From Anaerovibrio slackiae (GTDB taxonomy: Bacteria > Bacillota > Negativicutes > Selenomonadales > Selenomonadaceae): a DNA stretch of 64,000 bases. The DNA is taken from NCBI RefSeq assembly GCF_009695585.1, contig NZ_VUNR01000012.1, forward strand, positions 23,157 through 87,156. The letters are read 5' to 3'. The notes under the pieces are model-generated. The model was not told the DNA's origin, made no database searches, and was given only the letters and a program-made list of their open reading frames with translations. A program made the translations under genes and the position numbers. Positions 18,776 to 27,491 of the stretch are shown one piece after another. The first letter of the stretch is position 1. Each line of letters opens with the position of its first letter.

Positions 18776-19324
18776 TTAATCTTCTTCCAGTTCCTCTACC
18801 CGGATGTTGTGGTTGGTAAATACGCAGATATCGGCGGCAATCTTCATGGCCTCGGTGCAGATATCCTTCGCCTCCATCTCCGTGTGCTCCGCCAGGGCAC
18901 GGGCAGCGGACAGGGCATAAAAGCCGCCGGAGCCGATGGCGCACACGCCCCCGTCCGGCTCGATAACCTCGCCGTTGCCGGACAGCATGAGGATGTTGTC
19001 CCTGTCTGCTACCAGCAGCAGCGCCTCCAGCTTTCTCAGCACACGGTCAGTGCGCCAGTCCTTGGCCATCTCCACGGAAGCCCTCTGCAAATTGCCATTG
19101 TATTCCTCCAGCTTTGCCTCGAATTTCTCAAAGAGGGAAAAGGCATCCGCCACGGAACCGGCAAAGCCTGCCAGCACCTTGCCATGGTGCAGCTTGCGGA
19201 TTTTCCGTGCCGTGGCCTTCATGATGGTGCTCTGGCCGAAGGTCACCTGGCCGTCACCGGCAATGGCTACCTTGCCATTTTTCTTGACTGCAACAATTGT
19301 CGTTGCATGAAACTGATTTTCCAT
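18776..19324 (-). CDS. hslV: ATP-dependent protease proteolytic subunit HslV (ClpQ)
   Basis: 182 aa from the ATG after TAGGAGTTTATAT. HslV is a proteasome-beta-like threonine protease. The sequence [19 protein letters not shown] places the catalytic Thr after a short propeptide. [14 protein letters not shown] and the C-terminal [12 protein letters not shown] are conserved. xerC/codV, which precedes this gene in Bacillus, is not here; trmFO ends 104 nt upstream. Confidence 0.98.
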   Translation of the reverse strand: MENQFHATTIVAVKKNGKVAIAGDGQVTFGQSTIMKATARKIRKLHHGKVLAGFAGSVADAFSLFEKFEAKLEEYNGNLQRASVEMAKDWRTDRVLRKLEALLLVADRDNILMLSGNGEVIEPDGGVCAIGSGGFYALSAARALAEHTEMEAKDICTEAMKIAADICVFTNHNIRVEELEED

Positions 19325-19428
19325 ATATAAACTCCTAATCAAAAACTTCTCTACCAGCTAATGCCCACGCATCCTCTGCCAGCTTATGCAGCCTGTAGCA
19401 TACCCACGCTGCAAGCCGCAGCACCTTA

Positions 19429-20748
19429 TCAGCCCAGGCTATGCTGTGCCTTGAATTCCTCCAGCATGGCCAGAGCCCTTTCGGCAATCCGCTGCTTTTT
19501 CAGCTTCTTGTCGCGGATTTTCTCCTTGATGGGGGACATGATGCCGAAATTCACATTCATGGGCTGGAAATGCTTTGCCGGTGCTGTAGTAATATAGTGG
19601 CACAGGGAGCCGTGAGCCGTTTCCTGAGGAAAGACCACCGGCTTTTTCCCCTTGACGCTACGGGCGGCATTGATGCCTGCCACCAGCCCCGAGGCAGCCG
19701 ACTCCACATAGCCCTCCACCCCTGTCATCTGACCGGCAAAAAACAGGTTCTCCCCGTGCCGGAACTCCAGGGTAGGCTTCATGGTTTCCGGGGAATTGAT
19801 AAAGGTATTCCTGTGCATGACGCCATAACGGACGAACTCGGCATTTTCCAATCCCGGTATCAGCCCGAAGACACGTCTCTGCTCCGGCCACTTCAGGTGT
19901 GTCTGAAAGCCCACGATGTTGTAAAGGGTGCCCTCCGCATTATCCTGCCGCAGCTGCACCACTGCATGGGCAAGCCGCCCGGTATGGGGATTTTCCAGCC
20001 CCACCGGCTTCAAAGGGCCAAACAGCAGGGTATCCTCTCCCCGGGAAGCCATTTCCTCCACCGGCATACAGCCCTCAAAGAAAATCTCCTTCTCAAAGCT
20101 GTGGGTTTCCGCCTTTTCCGCATTCACCAGCTCCTGCCAGAAATGCCGGTACTGCTCCCTGTCCATGGGGCAGTTGATATATGCCGCCTCCCCCTTGTTG
20201 TAACGGGAGGCCTTCCAGGCCTTGGTCATATCCACTGACTCCAGGGTGACGATAGGCGCCGCCGCATCGTAGAAGTACAGATACTGCTGCCCCATCAGCT
20301 CCCCGATGTCCTCCGCCAGCTTCCCCCCTGTCAAGGGGCCGCTGGCAACGATAGTCACTGCATCCGGCTCCCGGGGAACCTTCTCCACTTCCTCATGAAT
20401 AACCTTTATCAGAGGATGATTTTTTACCCTGTCAGTAATATAACGGCTAAACCCCAGCCTGTCAACTGCCAGGGCGCCACCGGCAGGCACCTTTGTAGCA
20501 TCTGCCGCTTCCATGATGATGGAGCCCAGGCGGCGCATTTCCTCCTTCAGGACGCCTACGGCATTTTCCAGCCCGGCTCCCCGCAGGGAATTGCTGCACA
20601 CCAGCTCCGCAAACAAATCCGTCTTGTGGGCAGGGGTGCTTTTCACCGGGCGCATCTCGTAGAGCTCCACGGGAATCCCCCGCTGTGCCACCTGCCATGC
20701 CGCCTCGCTGCCTGCCATGCCTGCGCCTACGACGATAACCTTATTCAC
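19429..20748 (-). CDS. trmFO: Methylenetetrahydrofolate--tRNA-(uracil-5-)-methyltransferase TrmFO
   Basis: 439 aa from the GTG ([18 protein letters not shown]), which overlaps the topA stop by 8 nt; the frame is open five codons further upstream. The folate- and FAD-dependent enzyme makes m5U54 in the tRNA T-loop. The FAD-binding GxGxxGxE motif lies at the N-terminus. [20 protein letters not shown] and [20 protein letters not shown] are diagnostic. Confidence 0.97.
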   Translation of the reverse strand: MNKVIVVGAGMAGSEAAWQVAQRGIPVELYEMRPVKSTPAHKTDLFAELVCSNSLRGAGLENAVGVLKEEMRRLGSIIMEAADATKVPAGGALAVDRLGFSRYITDRVKNHPLIKVIHEEVEKVPREPDAVTIVASGPLTGGKLAEDIGELMGQQYLYFYDAAAPIVTLESVDMTKAWKASRYNKGEAAYINCPMDREQYRHFWQELVNAEKAETHSFEKEIFFEGCMPVEEMASRGEDTLLFGPLKPVGLENPHTGRLAHAVVQLRQDNAEGTLYNIVGFQTHLKWPEQRRVFGLIPGLENAEFVRYGVMHRNTFINSPETMKPTLEFRHGENLFFAGQMTGVEGYVESAASGLVAGINAARSVKGKKPVVFPQETAHGSLCHYITTAPAKHFQPMNVNFGIMSPIKEKIRDKKLKKQRIAERALAMLEEFKAQHSLG

Positions 20749-23146
20749 TTGCACTCTCAGCACTCTCTTTCGCTTTAGCAGCCTTTTCCCGCTGCTTTGC
20801 CAACTCTTTATTTATCGGATGATTAATCCTGGTTTCACAGGCATCATTGCTGCAATAAGGCAGCACCCTGCCATTTCTATAAACATGCTTCAGCTGCAGG
20901 CTGCCGCATTTCGGGCATTTTTCCTCCAATGGAACATCCCAGGTGACAAAATCACACTCAGGATAATTCTTGCAGCCATAAAAATTCTTGCCCCGGCGGG
21001 ATTTCCGCTCCACGATAGTACCATCGCACTTAGGGCACTTGATCCCCGTATCCTTCAGAAGCGGCTTTGTATTGCGGCACTCAGGGAAGCCCGGGCAGGC
21101 CAGGAACTTGCCGAACCTGCCCTGCTTCACCACCATCATGCGGCCGCACAAATCACAAGGCACGTCGGAGACCTCCACCGGCAGCTCCACATGGCCGATG
21201 GCCTCATCAGCCTTGGCCAGCTCCTCTGCAAAAGGCGTATAAAAATCCCCCAGAAGCTTCTGATAGCCCAGCTCGCCTCCGGCAATGCCATCCAGGCGGC
21301 TTTCCATGGTGGCGGTGAACTTCTCATCCACAATGTCCTTGAAGTATTCTTCCAAAAGATCCACCACCACAAAGCCCAGCTCCGTAGGCTGGAATGCCTT
21401 GCTGATGCGGGACACATAGCCCCTGGCAAGAATGGTCTCAATAATCGGGGCATAGGTACTAGGACGCCCAATGCCCTTTTCTTCCAGCAGCTTGACCAGT
21501 GAGGCGTCATTGTACCTTGGCGGCGGCTCCGTAAAATGCTGCTTCGGCACTGCCTTCATCAGCCTCAGCTCATCACCCTCCGCCAGCTCCGGCAGGCTCA
21601 TATCCTTGTCGCCCTCATTGTCTGCCATGATGTAGACAGCCTGAAAGCCCGGGAATTTCAGCTGGGAGCCGCTGGCGGCAGCCTGCAGGCCGCCGTTCTG
21701 CAGTTTGACGGACAGGGTATCAAATACCGCCGGCACCATCTGGCTTGCCACGAAACGCTGCCAGATAAGCTGATACAGCCGGAACTGGTCCTTGTTCAGA
21801 TACTTTTCGATTTCCTCCGGCACGAACCCAACGCTGGTAGGGCGGATGGCCTCATGGGCATCCTGGGACTTCTTGCTGGCGGAGTAGACATTTGCCTTTT
21901 CCGGGTAATACTCCTGCCCGAAGTGGTCAATGATATATTCCTTCGCCTCCGCCTGGGCCACCTCCGAAATACGGGTAGAATCAGTACGCATGTAGGTGAT
22001 GAGGCCGGATGGCCCCTTGCGCCCCAAATCGATGCCCTCATAGAGCTGCTGCGCCACCATCATGGTCTTCCTGGAGGTAAAGCCCAGCTTCCTGGCAGCA
22101 TCCTGCTGCAGGCTGGAGGTGGTGAAAGGCGCTGCCGCCTTGCGGCTCCTCTGCCGCTTCTTCACCTCCGCCACGGACCAGGTACCCTCTGCTGCCAGGG
22201 CAGCGGCACGTTCCGCATCCTGCTGGTTGTGAATGTCCAGCTTGTAGCCCTTGATAGGCGGCATGTCATCTGCCATCTCACCTGTACGGGAAAAATCTTC
22301 CCCCATGGCTACCAGGTCCGCGCCAAACTGGTTGCTCTTGCCCTTTTTCAGCTTCAAATCAATGGTCCAGTATTCCTGGGATACAAAGGCCTGAATCGCC
22401 TTCTCCCGGTCACAGATGAGCTTAACAGTCACGGACTGCACCCTGCCGGCACTGAGCCCCTTCCTGACCTTGCGCCAGAGCAGGGGACTCAGCTTGTAGC
22501 CCACAATGCGGTCCAGCATGCGCCGGGCCTGCTGGGCATCCACCCGGTCAATATTGATGGGATGAGGCTCCTTGATAGCCGCCTGAATGGCCGGCTTGGT
22601 AATCTCATTGAAGACTATGCGGCAGGGGCTGGCGGCATCAATATCAAAAAGATGTGCCAGATGCCAGGCGATAGCCTCCCCCTCCCGGTCGGGATCGCTT
22701 GCCAGATACACCTTGTCAGCCTTGGCGGCCTCCTTCTTCAGTGCCTTGATCAAATCTCCCTTGCCCCGGATATTTATGTATTTGGGCTCAAAATTGTTCT
22801 CCACGTCAATGCCAAACTGGCTCTTGGGCAAATCCCTGAGATGCCCCATGGAAGCGCGCACCGTGTACCCCTTGCCCAGATAGCGCTCAATGGTCTTTGC
22901 CTTGGTAGGGGATTCCACCAGTACCAGAGTGCCACCCTTTTCCTCTTTCTTTGCCCTTGTTTTTTTCGCAGCCGTCTTTTTGGCCGCTGTCTTCGCCGCC
23001 GTGGTCTTCTTAGCGGCTGTTTTCGTCGCTGCCGTCTTTTTTGCCGCTGCCTTCTTCGCAGCTGCCTTCACCGGCTTCTTCTCCCCGGCAGCCTCCACCG
23101 GGCTGCCTGCTTCTTTTATCTCAGCTTCTGCCTGCACCTTGCTCAC
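20741..23146 (-). CDS. topA: DNA topoisomerase I with basic N-terminal tail
   Basis: 801 aa starting at GTG, overlapping dprA by 4 nt. The type IA enzyme relaxes negative supercoils. The Toprim domain starts at about residue 74 ([19 protein letters not shown]) and the catalytic Tyr is in [14 protein letters not shown]. Three C-terminal four-Cys zinc ribbons follow (CDLCGRMM...CPGFPEC; CPKCDGT...CKNYPEC; CPKCGSL...CSNDAC). Unusual is a Lys/Ala-rich N-terminal tail (about residues 27-70, repeated AAKKTA) resembling histone H1 tails. Confidence 0.97.
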   Translation of the reverse strand: MSKVQAEAEIKEAGSPVEAAGEKKPVKAAAKKAAAKKTAATKTAAKKTTAAKTAAKKTAAKKTRAKKEEKGGTLVLVESPTKAKTIERYLGKGYTVRASMGHLRDLPKSQFGIDVENNFEPKYINIRGKGDLIKALKKEAAKADKVYLASDPDREGEAIAWHLAHLFDIDAASPCRIVFNEITKPAIQAAIKEPHPINIDRVDAQQARRMLDRIVGYKLSPLLWRKVRKGLSAGRVQSVTVKLICDREKAIQAFVSQEYWTIDLKLKKGKSNQFGADLVAMGEDFSRTGEMADDMPPIKGYKLDIHNQQDAERAAALAAEGTWSVAEVKKRQRSRKAAAPFTTSSLQQDAARKLGFTSRKTMMVAQQLYEGIDLGRKGPSGLITYMRTDSTRISEVAQAEAKEYIIDHFGQEYYPEKANVYSASKKSQDAHEAIRPTSVGFVPEEIEKYLNKDQFRLYQLIWQRFVASQMVPAVFDTLSVKLQNGGLQAAASGSQLKFPGFQAVYIMADNEGDKDMSLPELAEGDELRLMKAVPKQHFTEPPPRYNDASLVKLLEEKGIGRPSTYAPIIETILARGYVSRISKAFQPTELGFVVVDLLEEYFKDIVDEKFTATMESRLDGIAGGELGYQKLLGDFYTPFAEELAKADEAIGHVELPVEVSDVPCDLCGRMMVVKQGRFGKFLACPGFPECRNTKPLLKDTGIKCPKCDGTIVERKSRRGKNFYGCKNYPECDFVTWDVPLEEKCPKCGSLQLKHVYRNGRVLPYCSNDACETRINHPINKELAKQREKAAKAKESAESASE

Positions 23147-24261
23147 AAAACTCCTTCCTTCACTGTACGGACGTAACGGTGAAGGTCATCCGACCGTACT
23201 AACCCCTTAAACTCCAGCTGTAACAACACAAATGCCGCATTGGCAACATCACCGCCATGCAGCCGATAGATTACCTCGTCAATGGACAGGGGCTCATCAA
23301 ATTGCAAAACCTGCAAAATGCGTTCCTCCGTCTCCGTTATTATAGCATGAGTTTTATTTTTTTCATCAATATTTTTCTTTTTATTGCGTTTTTTTGCAAA
23401 TTCCGGATACTCCTCAATAATATCATGACTGTCAATAACCAGCTTGGCCCCCTGCTGAATCAGCCGGTGGCAGCCTGTGCTGACAGGGGAAAAGATGCTG
23501 CCGGGCACCGCGAAGACATCCCTGCCCTCGCTGACCGCCATCTCTGCCGTAATCAGGGAGCCGCTTCTCTTGGCCGCCTCCACCACGATAGTCCCCAGGC
23601 ACATGCCGCTGATAATGCGGTTCCTGGCTGGAAAATTGCCTGCCAGGGGACGGGTGCCCGGCAGGTACTCGGAAATCACCGCCCCCTTTTCCGCAATCTC
23701 CGCCAGCAGCCTGCCATTGCCTGCCGGATAAACCACATCCACGCCGCAGCCCAGCACAGCCTCAGTAATGCCCTTTTTCAGGGCACCCTGATGGCTGCAG
23801 GTATCCACACCCATGGCTCCGCCGCTGACCACCGCAAAGCCGGCTGCCGCCAGGGAGCTGCCCAGGGACTCCGCCACATTCCTGCCGTAGGCGCTGACAC
23901 GCCTTGAGCCCACCATGGCAAGCCGTGGCCTCTCCGCCAGCCTGCCCCGGTAAAACAGCGCCAGGGGCGGATTGTTTATCTCCTTCAAAAGCCCGGGATA
24001 CTCCCCATCCTCAATGGTGCACAGGCTGATGCCCTTCCTGCCGCATTCCTCCTGAAGCCTCTCAGGCAGATCAGGCTGCCCACGCCTGGCCAGCAGCAGG
24101 CTTTCCAGCACGCCCTCATCCAGTATTTTCGCCTGCCGGAGCTCCCCTTCCCCTGCCTGCCACACTTCCATGGCGGAACCAAAATAATTTGCCAGCCGCC
24201 TGATTCTCTTGCCGCCCAGCCCATTAACCCCCTGCAGGGCAGCCAGAAAAAATTTTTCCAT
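23143..24261 (-). CDS. dprA: DNA-processing protein DprA (Smf)
   Basis: 372 aa. DprA loads RecA on incoming single-stranded DNA in natural transformation. The Rossmann core shows RLAMVGSRRVSAYGRNVAES, VVSGGAMGVDTCSHQGAL and the FPARNRIISG motif. A C-terminal winged helix (about 310-365) follows a Lys/Asn-rich linker. With comEA and comEC elsewhere in the window it points to competence potential. First gene of the dprA-topA-trmFO-hslVU run. Confidence 0.97.
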   Translation of the reverse strand: MEKFFLAALQGVNGLGGKRIRRLANYFGSAMEVWQAGEGELRQAKILDEGVLESLLLARRGQPDLPERLQEECGRKGISLCTIEDGEYPGLLKEINNPPLALFYRGRLAERPRLAMVGSRRVSAYGRNVAESLGSSLAAAGFAVVSGGAMGVDTCSHQGALKKGITEAVLGCGVDVVYPAGNGRLLAEIAEKGAVISEYLPGTRPLAGNFPARNRIISGMCLGTIVVEAAKRSGSLITAEMAVSEGRDVFAVPGSIFSPVSTGCHRLIQQGAKLVIDSHDIIEEYPEFAKKRNKKKNIDEKNKTHAIITETEERILQVLQFDEPLSIDEVIYRLHGGDVANAAFVLLQLEFKGLVRSDDLHRYVRTVKEGVL

Positions 24262-24284
24262 ACTTCTTCACCTCGCCTGCCGCT

Positions 24285-24313
24285 ATAATATCCCTTTTCT
24301 TTAAAAAAATCAA
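24285..24313 (-). promoter_or_regulatory. Promoter of the dprA-topA operon
   Basis: TTGATT (24308-24313), a 17-nt spacer and TATTAT (24285-24290) lie 24 nt before the dprA start. Confidence 0.7.
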
Positions 24314-24331
24314 TATTTTATCAAAAAAAAT

Positions 24332-24362
24332 AAGCTGTTAATTACATCGTCATTAACAGCTT
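24332..24362 (-). terminator. Terminator downstream of folB
   Basis: AAGCTGTTAAT (24332-24342) pairs with ATTAACAGCTT (24352-24362). Eight T residues follow on the minus strand. Confidence 0.85.
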
Positions 24363-24404
24363 TAATATGTATATTAATATTAATATATATATTAATATAT
24401 AATA

Positions 24405-24767
24405 TTATTTTGCCCTGCGGGTGACCTCTACCTCCACATAATCCATCGGCCCCGTAATAGTGGCATTGTTCCTGCGGGCAGTAACCGTCACCTCTGCCAG
24501 GCTTGGATACTGGGAGAGCAGCTTGTCCGCAATATGCCCTGCCAGTGCCCTCATGTGGCTGAAACGCTTATTTTCCACAGTTTCCTTCACCGTAGCGTAG
24601 ATGGCAGTGGAATGCACATTGTCATTGGATTCGTCATTCTCGATTACGCCATCGTCCTTGGTGACAGCCTCCACATCAAAATAAAACTTCTGCCCCAGCT
24701 CACGCTCATACTCATAAGTTCCGTGGAAGCCATATAACATCATGTTTACCAATCTGATTTTTGCCAC
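24405..24767 (-). CDS. folB: Dihydroneopterin aldolase FolB
   Basis: 120 aa from a GTG (VAKIRLVNMMLYGFHG) preceded by GGAG; the longer upstream frame is AT-rich and unlikely to be coding. FolB converts dihydroneopterin to 6-hydroxymethyl-dihydropterin in folate synthesis. YGFHGTYEYERELGQKFYFD, with its catalytic-region Glu and Tyr, is clear. No folK or folP follows; the neighbour upstream is a stand-alone domain related to the DHPS N-terminus. Confidence 0.92.
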   Translation of the reverse strand: MAKIRLVNMMLYGFHGTYEYERELGQKFYFDVEAVTKDDGVIENDESNDNVHSTAIYATVKETVENKRFSHMRALAGHIADKLLSQYPSLAEVTVTARRNNATITGPMDYVEVEVTRRAK

Positions 24768-24901
24768 AGCAACACATCTCCAATCTGTAAATAAATTCAA
24801 AACAATTACGCTTTTATAATATTTCGCCACAGGAAGCATATTTCCTGCCAAAAAACAAAATTTTCTAAAAATAGGACTTGTGACCCAAGCAAATATCATC
24901 C

Positions 24902-25255
24902 TCATGCCATTATCCCATTAATATATTCTTCCAGTTCTTTGGCAACCGCCTTCAGCCCCCAGGGCTGCTCCTGCAGCCGCGGAATCGCCCGGCGCAGCTG
25001 TGCCACCGTTGCCAGCACCAGCACATCCGTATAAGGAGCTGCCAGGTTTATGGTGGCAGCGGACACCGCCGCCTCCGCTCCCTGGCTGAGCATGGTCTGC
25101 TTCAGGATGTTGGCAGCCCTGGTATCCACCCTTTCCAGCCTGATGGCCTGAAACAGGGCCTTTTCTACCATAATCTCCACACCGCGGCTGGTGACACCGA
25201 TTTCCTGCATGGCTTTTGCTGCCGCATTTGCATTATTTATCTGGACAATTTGCAT
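24902..25255 (-). CDS. Stand-alone domain like the N-terminal extension of clostridial dihydropteroate synthase
   Basis: 117 aa from the ATG after GAGGTTGTTT. From memory of the family, many Clostridia and Negativicutes carry an extra N-terminal domain of about 120 aa before the pterin-binding barrel of FolP. Its pattern (G+..G..IM..KA......RL..V..RAANILKQ.ML..GGEAAV) matches GVTSRGVEIMVEKALFQAIR and RVDTRAANILKQTMLSQGAE here. The TIM barrel itself is absent: the frame stops after LEEYINGIMA. It could be a split-off FolP domain acting in trans with FolB; the function is inferred only. Confidence 0.6.
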   Translation of the reverse strand: MQIVQINNANAAAKAMQEIGVTSRGVEIMVEKALFQAIRLERVDTRAANILKQTMLSQGAEAAVSAATINLAAPYTDVLVLATVAQLRRAIPRLQEQPWGLKAVAKELEEYINGIMA

Positions 25256-25278
25256 AAACAACCTCTTTCCATTATAAT
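25250..25278 (+). promoter_or_regulatory. Promoter of a small transcription unit, overlapping a divergent promoter
   Basis: TTGCAT (25250-25255), a 17-nt spacer and TATAAT (25273-25278). The -10 lies in the palindrome CATTATAATG, so the same bases give a TATAAT on the minus strand (with CTGAAA at 18 nt) for the gene at 24902-25255. Confidence 0.75.
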
Positions 25279-25310
25279 GTACCTATAAACTATTTTTCAG
25301 GAGGCAAAAA

Positions 25311-25388
25311 ATGGGAGACTTGGCAATACTGGTGCTGCTGCTGACGATGATTTCCTACACATTCTGGGATGACATTTTCGCTGACTAG
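25311..25388 (+). CDS. 25-aa hydrophobic small protein of unknown function
   Basis: A short reading frame starting MGDLAILVLL, continuing as a hydrophobic Leu/Thr/Met/Ile segment and ending WDDIFAD before TAG. Residues 4-19 could form one membrane helix, with an acidic C-terminus. It has its own consensus-like promoter, an AGGAGG ribosome-binding site 6 nt before the ATG and an intrinsic terminator right after the stop, giving a predicted transcript of about 135 nt. I recognise no family. It could instead be a small RNA, but the promoter-SD-ORF-terminator arrangement favours a translated microprotein. Confidence 0.65.
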   Translation: MGDLAILVLLLTMISYTFWDDIFAD

Positions 25389-25390
25389 CC

Positions 25391-25420
25391 GGAATTGGCT
25401 TTAGCCAATTCTATTTTTTT
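25391..25420 (+). terminator. Terminator of the 25-aa gene
   Basis: GAATTGGCT (25392-25400) pairs with AGCCAATTC (25403-25411), followed by TATTTTTTT. Confidence 0.85.
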
Positions 25421-25423
25421 GCA

Positions 25424-25451
25424 AAAAAACAAGGGGCGGACAACGCCCCTT
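25424..25451 (-). terminator. Terminator of the NlpC/P60 gene
   Basis: AAGGGGCG (25431-25438) pairs with CGCCCCTT (25444-25451); on the minus strand it is followed by GTTTTTTT. It faces the terminator of the 25-aa unit. Confidence 0.85.
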
Positions 25452-25460
25452 AAAATAACT

Positions 25461-26123
25461 TTACAAAACCCTGCGGGCACCAATATAGCAGGAGCCCCAG
25501 TAACCACTGTTCAAGGAATCAATGGCTACGCCACGGCTGGAAGATGCATTGATAAAGCTGCTGTCCCCCAGATAAATGCCTACATGAGACGGTCCGTACT
25601 CATAGGTTGAGAAAAAGACCAGATCACCAGGCACCAGCTCGCCCCTGGAAACCGGCATACCAACCTCATACTGCGCATCTGCTGTACGAGGCAGATAAAT
25701 ACCGGCATTGGCGAATACATAGCGCACATAGCCGGAGCAATCAAACCCGCTTGGCGAGGTACCGCCAAAAACATACGGCACACCAAGATAATTCATGGAG
25801 TTGGCCACTACCCTGCGTGAGATGTAGTTCGAGCTGCGGCTTACCTGAGGCATGCTGCGTCCCATAAGAGCCGAATAGGTACTAGGACCGACCAGACCGT
25901 CAGCCTCCAGCCCCCGAGAACTCTGAAAAGACTTGATTGCCTCCGCCGTTGCAGGACCGAAATCCCCATCTGCCGCTACATCATAACCAAGACTAGCCAG
26001 CTGCCCCTGAATCTCCGCTACCTCGCTGCCCTGATCTCCCATGCGGAAAGCTGATGCAAAAGCCACCGCTGAAAACAGGCACATCATCATAGATAGCACC
26101 AAAATACGTTTTACGCTACCCAA
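25461..26123 (-). CDS. NlpC/P60 peptidoglycan hydrolase with PG-binding domain
   Basis: 220 aa with a TTG start 7 nt after GGAG. The signal peptide is at about 4-25 (VKRILVLSMMMCLFSAVAFA). A PG_binding_1 domain (about 28-85) has GSEVAEIQGQLASLGYDVAA. The NlpC/P60 domain (about 100-220) has the catalytic Cys in SGFDCSGYVRYVF and the His in GPSHVGIYLGDSS. It probably cleaves peptide stems in the wall. A ydaO-type c-di-AMP riboswitch directly upstream links expression to c-di-AMP level, as for other wall hydrolases in Firmicutes. Confidence 0.95.
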   Translation of the reverse strand: MGSVKRILVLSMMMCLFSAVAFASAFRMGDQGSEVAEIQGQLASLGYDVAADGDFGPATAEAIKSFQSSRGLEADGLVGPSTYSALMGRSMPQVSRSSNYISRRVVANSMNYLGVPYVFGGTSPSGFDCSGYVRYVFANAGIYLPRTADAQYEVGMPVSRGELVPGDLVFFSTYEYGPSHVGIYLGDSSFINASSSRGVAIDSLNSGYWGSCYIGARRVL

Positions 26124-26140
26124 AAAGACACTCCTCTCTC

Positions 26141-26330
26141 TTTTCGCCTACGAGGTTAGCTGTCGGGTTAGGGTGGAGATACACCCTTTCTTCGCGGTCT
26201 TGCCGAAGCCGCCGCTTATAATTCACCCCAATAACCTTTATGCTTCCGCCACATGTTTCTTCACCATGCCGCTTTCACACTAGAATTAATAATTTGGTTC
26301 CCCCGCTCCTGGGCTGGATTAGGCTTTTTA
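26141..26330 (-). ncRNA. c-di-AMP (ydaO-yuaA) riboswitch
   Basis: On the minus strand the leader has GAGCGGGGGAACCAAA, later TTGGGGTGAAT, then CCTAACCCGACAGCTAACC followed by TCGTAGGC. These are the conserved blocks of the ydaO-yuaA aptamer. The ends AGCCTA (26320-26325) and TAGGCG (near 26146-26151) pair as P1. It ends just before the ribosome-binding site of the NlpC/P60 gene. In this class, c-di-AMP binding usually turns expression off. Confidence 0.92.
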
Positions 26331-26414
26331 TATAAAAATAAAACCCATTTCTGTTGTAGTATTCGACATAGGCGGACCAAAGTCCTGCCTGATGCCAAAA
26401 ATTTTTTATAAAAT

Positions 26415-26787
26415 TATAAGTGCTCAATAAGCCGAGTTCTGTTCCGCTTGCGCGGTGACAATCATTTATCTGGACTGCCAGTTGCCTGACAGCTCTAGCG
26501 ACACACCCGGAAGGTCAGCGGGCCGCCTCGTATCCTTCCCTATTCGGTCTTGCTCCATGTGAGGTTTATCAAGCCAGCCAGTCACCTGGCTGCTGGTGCG
26601 CTCTTACCGCACCTTTCCATCCTTGCCGGCAGGCGGACCTGCTTAGGCGGTTTCCGTTTCTATGACACTATCTCTGGGGTCACCCCCGCTGGACGTTATC
26701 CAGCACACTGCCCTGTGGAGCCCGGACTTTCCTCAAGCACATGCGCACAAGTGCACAGCACCAGCGATTGTCTTTCACACTTACAAC
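26415..26787 (-). ncRNA. rnpB: RNase P RNA (bacterial, type A)
   Basis: The minus strand holds GAGGAAAGTCCGGGCTCC near the 5' end, the universal RNase P block. ACAGGGCAGTGTGCTGG follows, and near the 3' end AACAGAACTCGGCTTATTGA, whose tail is the terminal conserved region. Length about 370 nt. The 5' end is set from the promoter 7 nt upstream; the 3' end is approximate. No tRNA or protein gene overlaps it. Confidence 0.95.
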
Positions 26788-26793
26788 AGCAAC

Positions 26794-26822
26794 ATTATAG
26801 CATAAACAAAATTAGGTGTCAA
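26794..26822 (-). promoter_or_regulatory. Consensus promoter of rnpB
   Basis: TTGACA (26817-26822), a 17-nt spacer ending TGC, and TATAAT (26794-26799): a perfect -35/-10 pair with an extended -10, fitting a highly expressed RNA. Confidence 0.93.
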
Positions 26823-26862
26823 TTTCCTACATTATAGATAAGATTTATTGTACAAATCTGCC

Positions 26863-27150
26863 TCATCCTTCATAAGGATAACTAATCTCATAAACCTTTT
26901 CCGGGCTGACATCTATTGCCCCATTCAGCCAGGTTATCGTACCGCCATTCAGCCTGGCTGTATCAAAGACTTCCTGCTTTTCCAGCTCCCTGTACGCAGG
27001 ATACTGCAACAAAGGCTCAACATCAAAAATGCGCTTCTCCCCACCTGAAAATGTCACCAGCATATACAGCCGGTCAAGAATCTTGAAATCTTCTATTTCT
27101 GCATCAGCTTTCAAATCATCGGCATAGGCAACACCATTTACTACATACAT
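26863..27150 (-). CDS. DUF2442 domain protein
   Basis: 95 aa. It matches the DUF2442 pattern: hydrophobic strand YMLVTFSGGEKRIFDVEPLL, then FDTARLNGGTITWLNGAIDV and SPEKVYEISY. The function of the family is unknown. It follows a DUF4160 gene by 14 nt, a pairing seen in many genomes and sometimes suspected to be toxin-antitoxin-like. The unit lies between rnpB and a mobile-looking repeat, as expected for an accessory insertion. Confidence 0.87.
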   Translation of the reverse strand: MYVVNGVAYADDLKADAEIEDFKILDRLYMLVTFSGGEKRIFDVEPLLQYPAYRELEKQEVFDTARLNGGTITWLNGAIDVSPEKVYEISYPYEG

Positions 27151-27164
27151 ATGCTTGTCCTCCT

Positions 27165-27431
27165 TTATCTCAGTGGGCTGATTTTAGCAGGATTTTCACC
27201 CTTAACAGCCTTATTCCACTCTTTGTACAAATCTGCCTCATGAATGAGCAGCCATGCTGTCAGGATTTTCAGCTGCTTCTCAGGTATCTTGCCAGCCAGC
27301 AACGAGCCATCAATAGATACAGAGCATTTATACTCACCATATCTCACATGAACATGCGGCTTATGATGCCGCTCATCATCAAAACAATACATGGTTATAA
27401 TCATTCCCATGAAACGGCTTATTTCCGGCAT
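27165..27431 (-). CDS. DUF4160 domain protein
   Basis: 88 aa. The DUF4160 features are clear: MPEISRFMGMIITMYCFDDE, then HHKPHVHVRYGEYKCSVSID with its HxPHxH motif, and a Trp-rich C-terminal helix. The biochemical role is not established. First gene of a two-gene unit with the DUF2442 gene. Confidence 0.88.
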   Translation of the reverse strand: MPEISRFMGMIITMYCFDDERHHKPHVHVRYGEYKCSVSIDGSLLAGKIPEKQLKILTAWLLIHEADLYKEWNKAVKGENPAKISPLR

Positions 27432-27491
27432 AATATCACCTTCTCCCCTTTTATATTATATCACATCGCCAATACCCCCCCAAAACTGGAA

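Noticed and set aside
23143..26123. tRNA genes in the middle region
   Set aside because: No cloverleaf with a GTTCGAATC-type T arm was seen in any gap; rnpB is the only stable RNA gene I can support besides the riboswitches.
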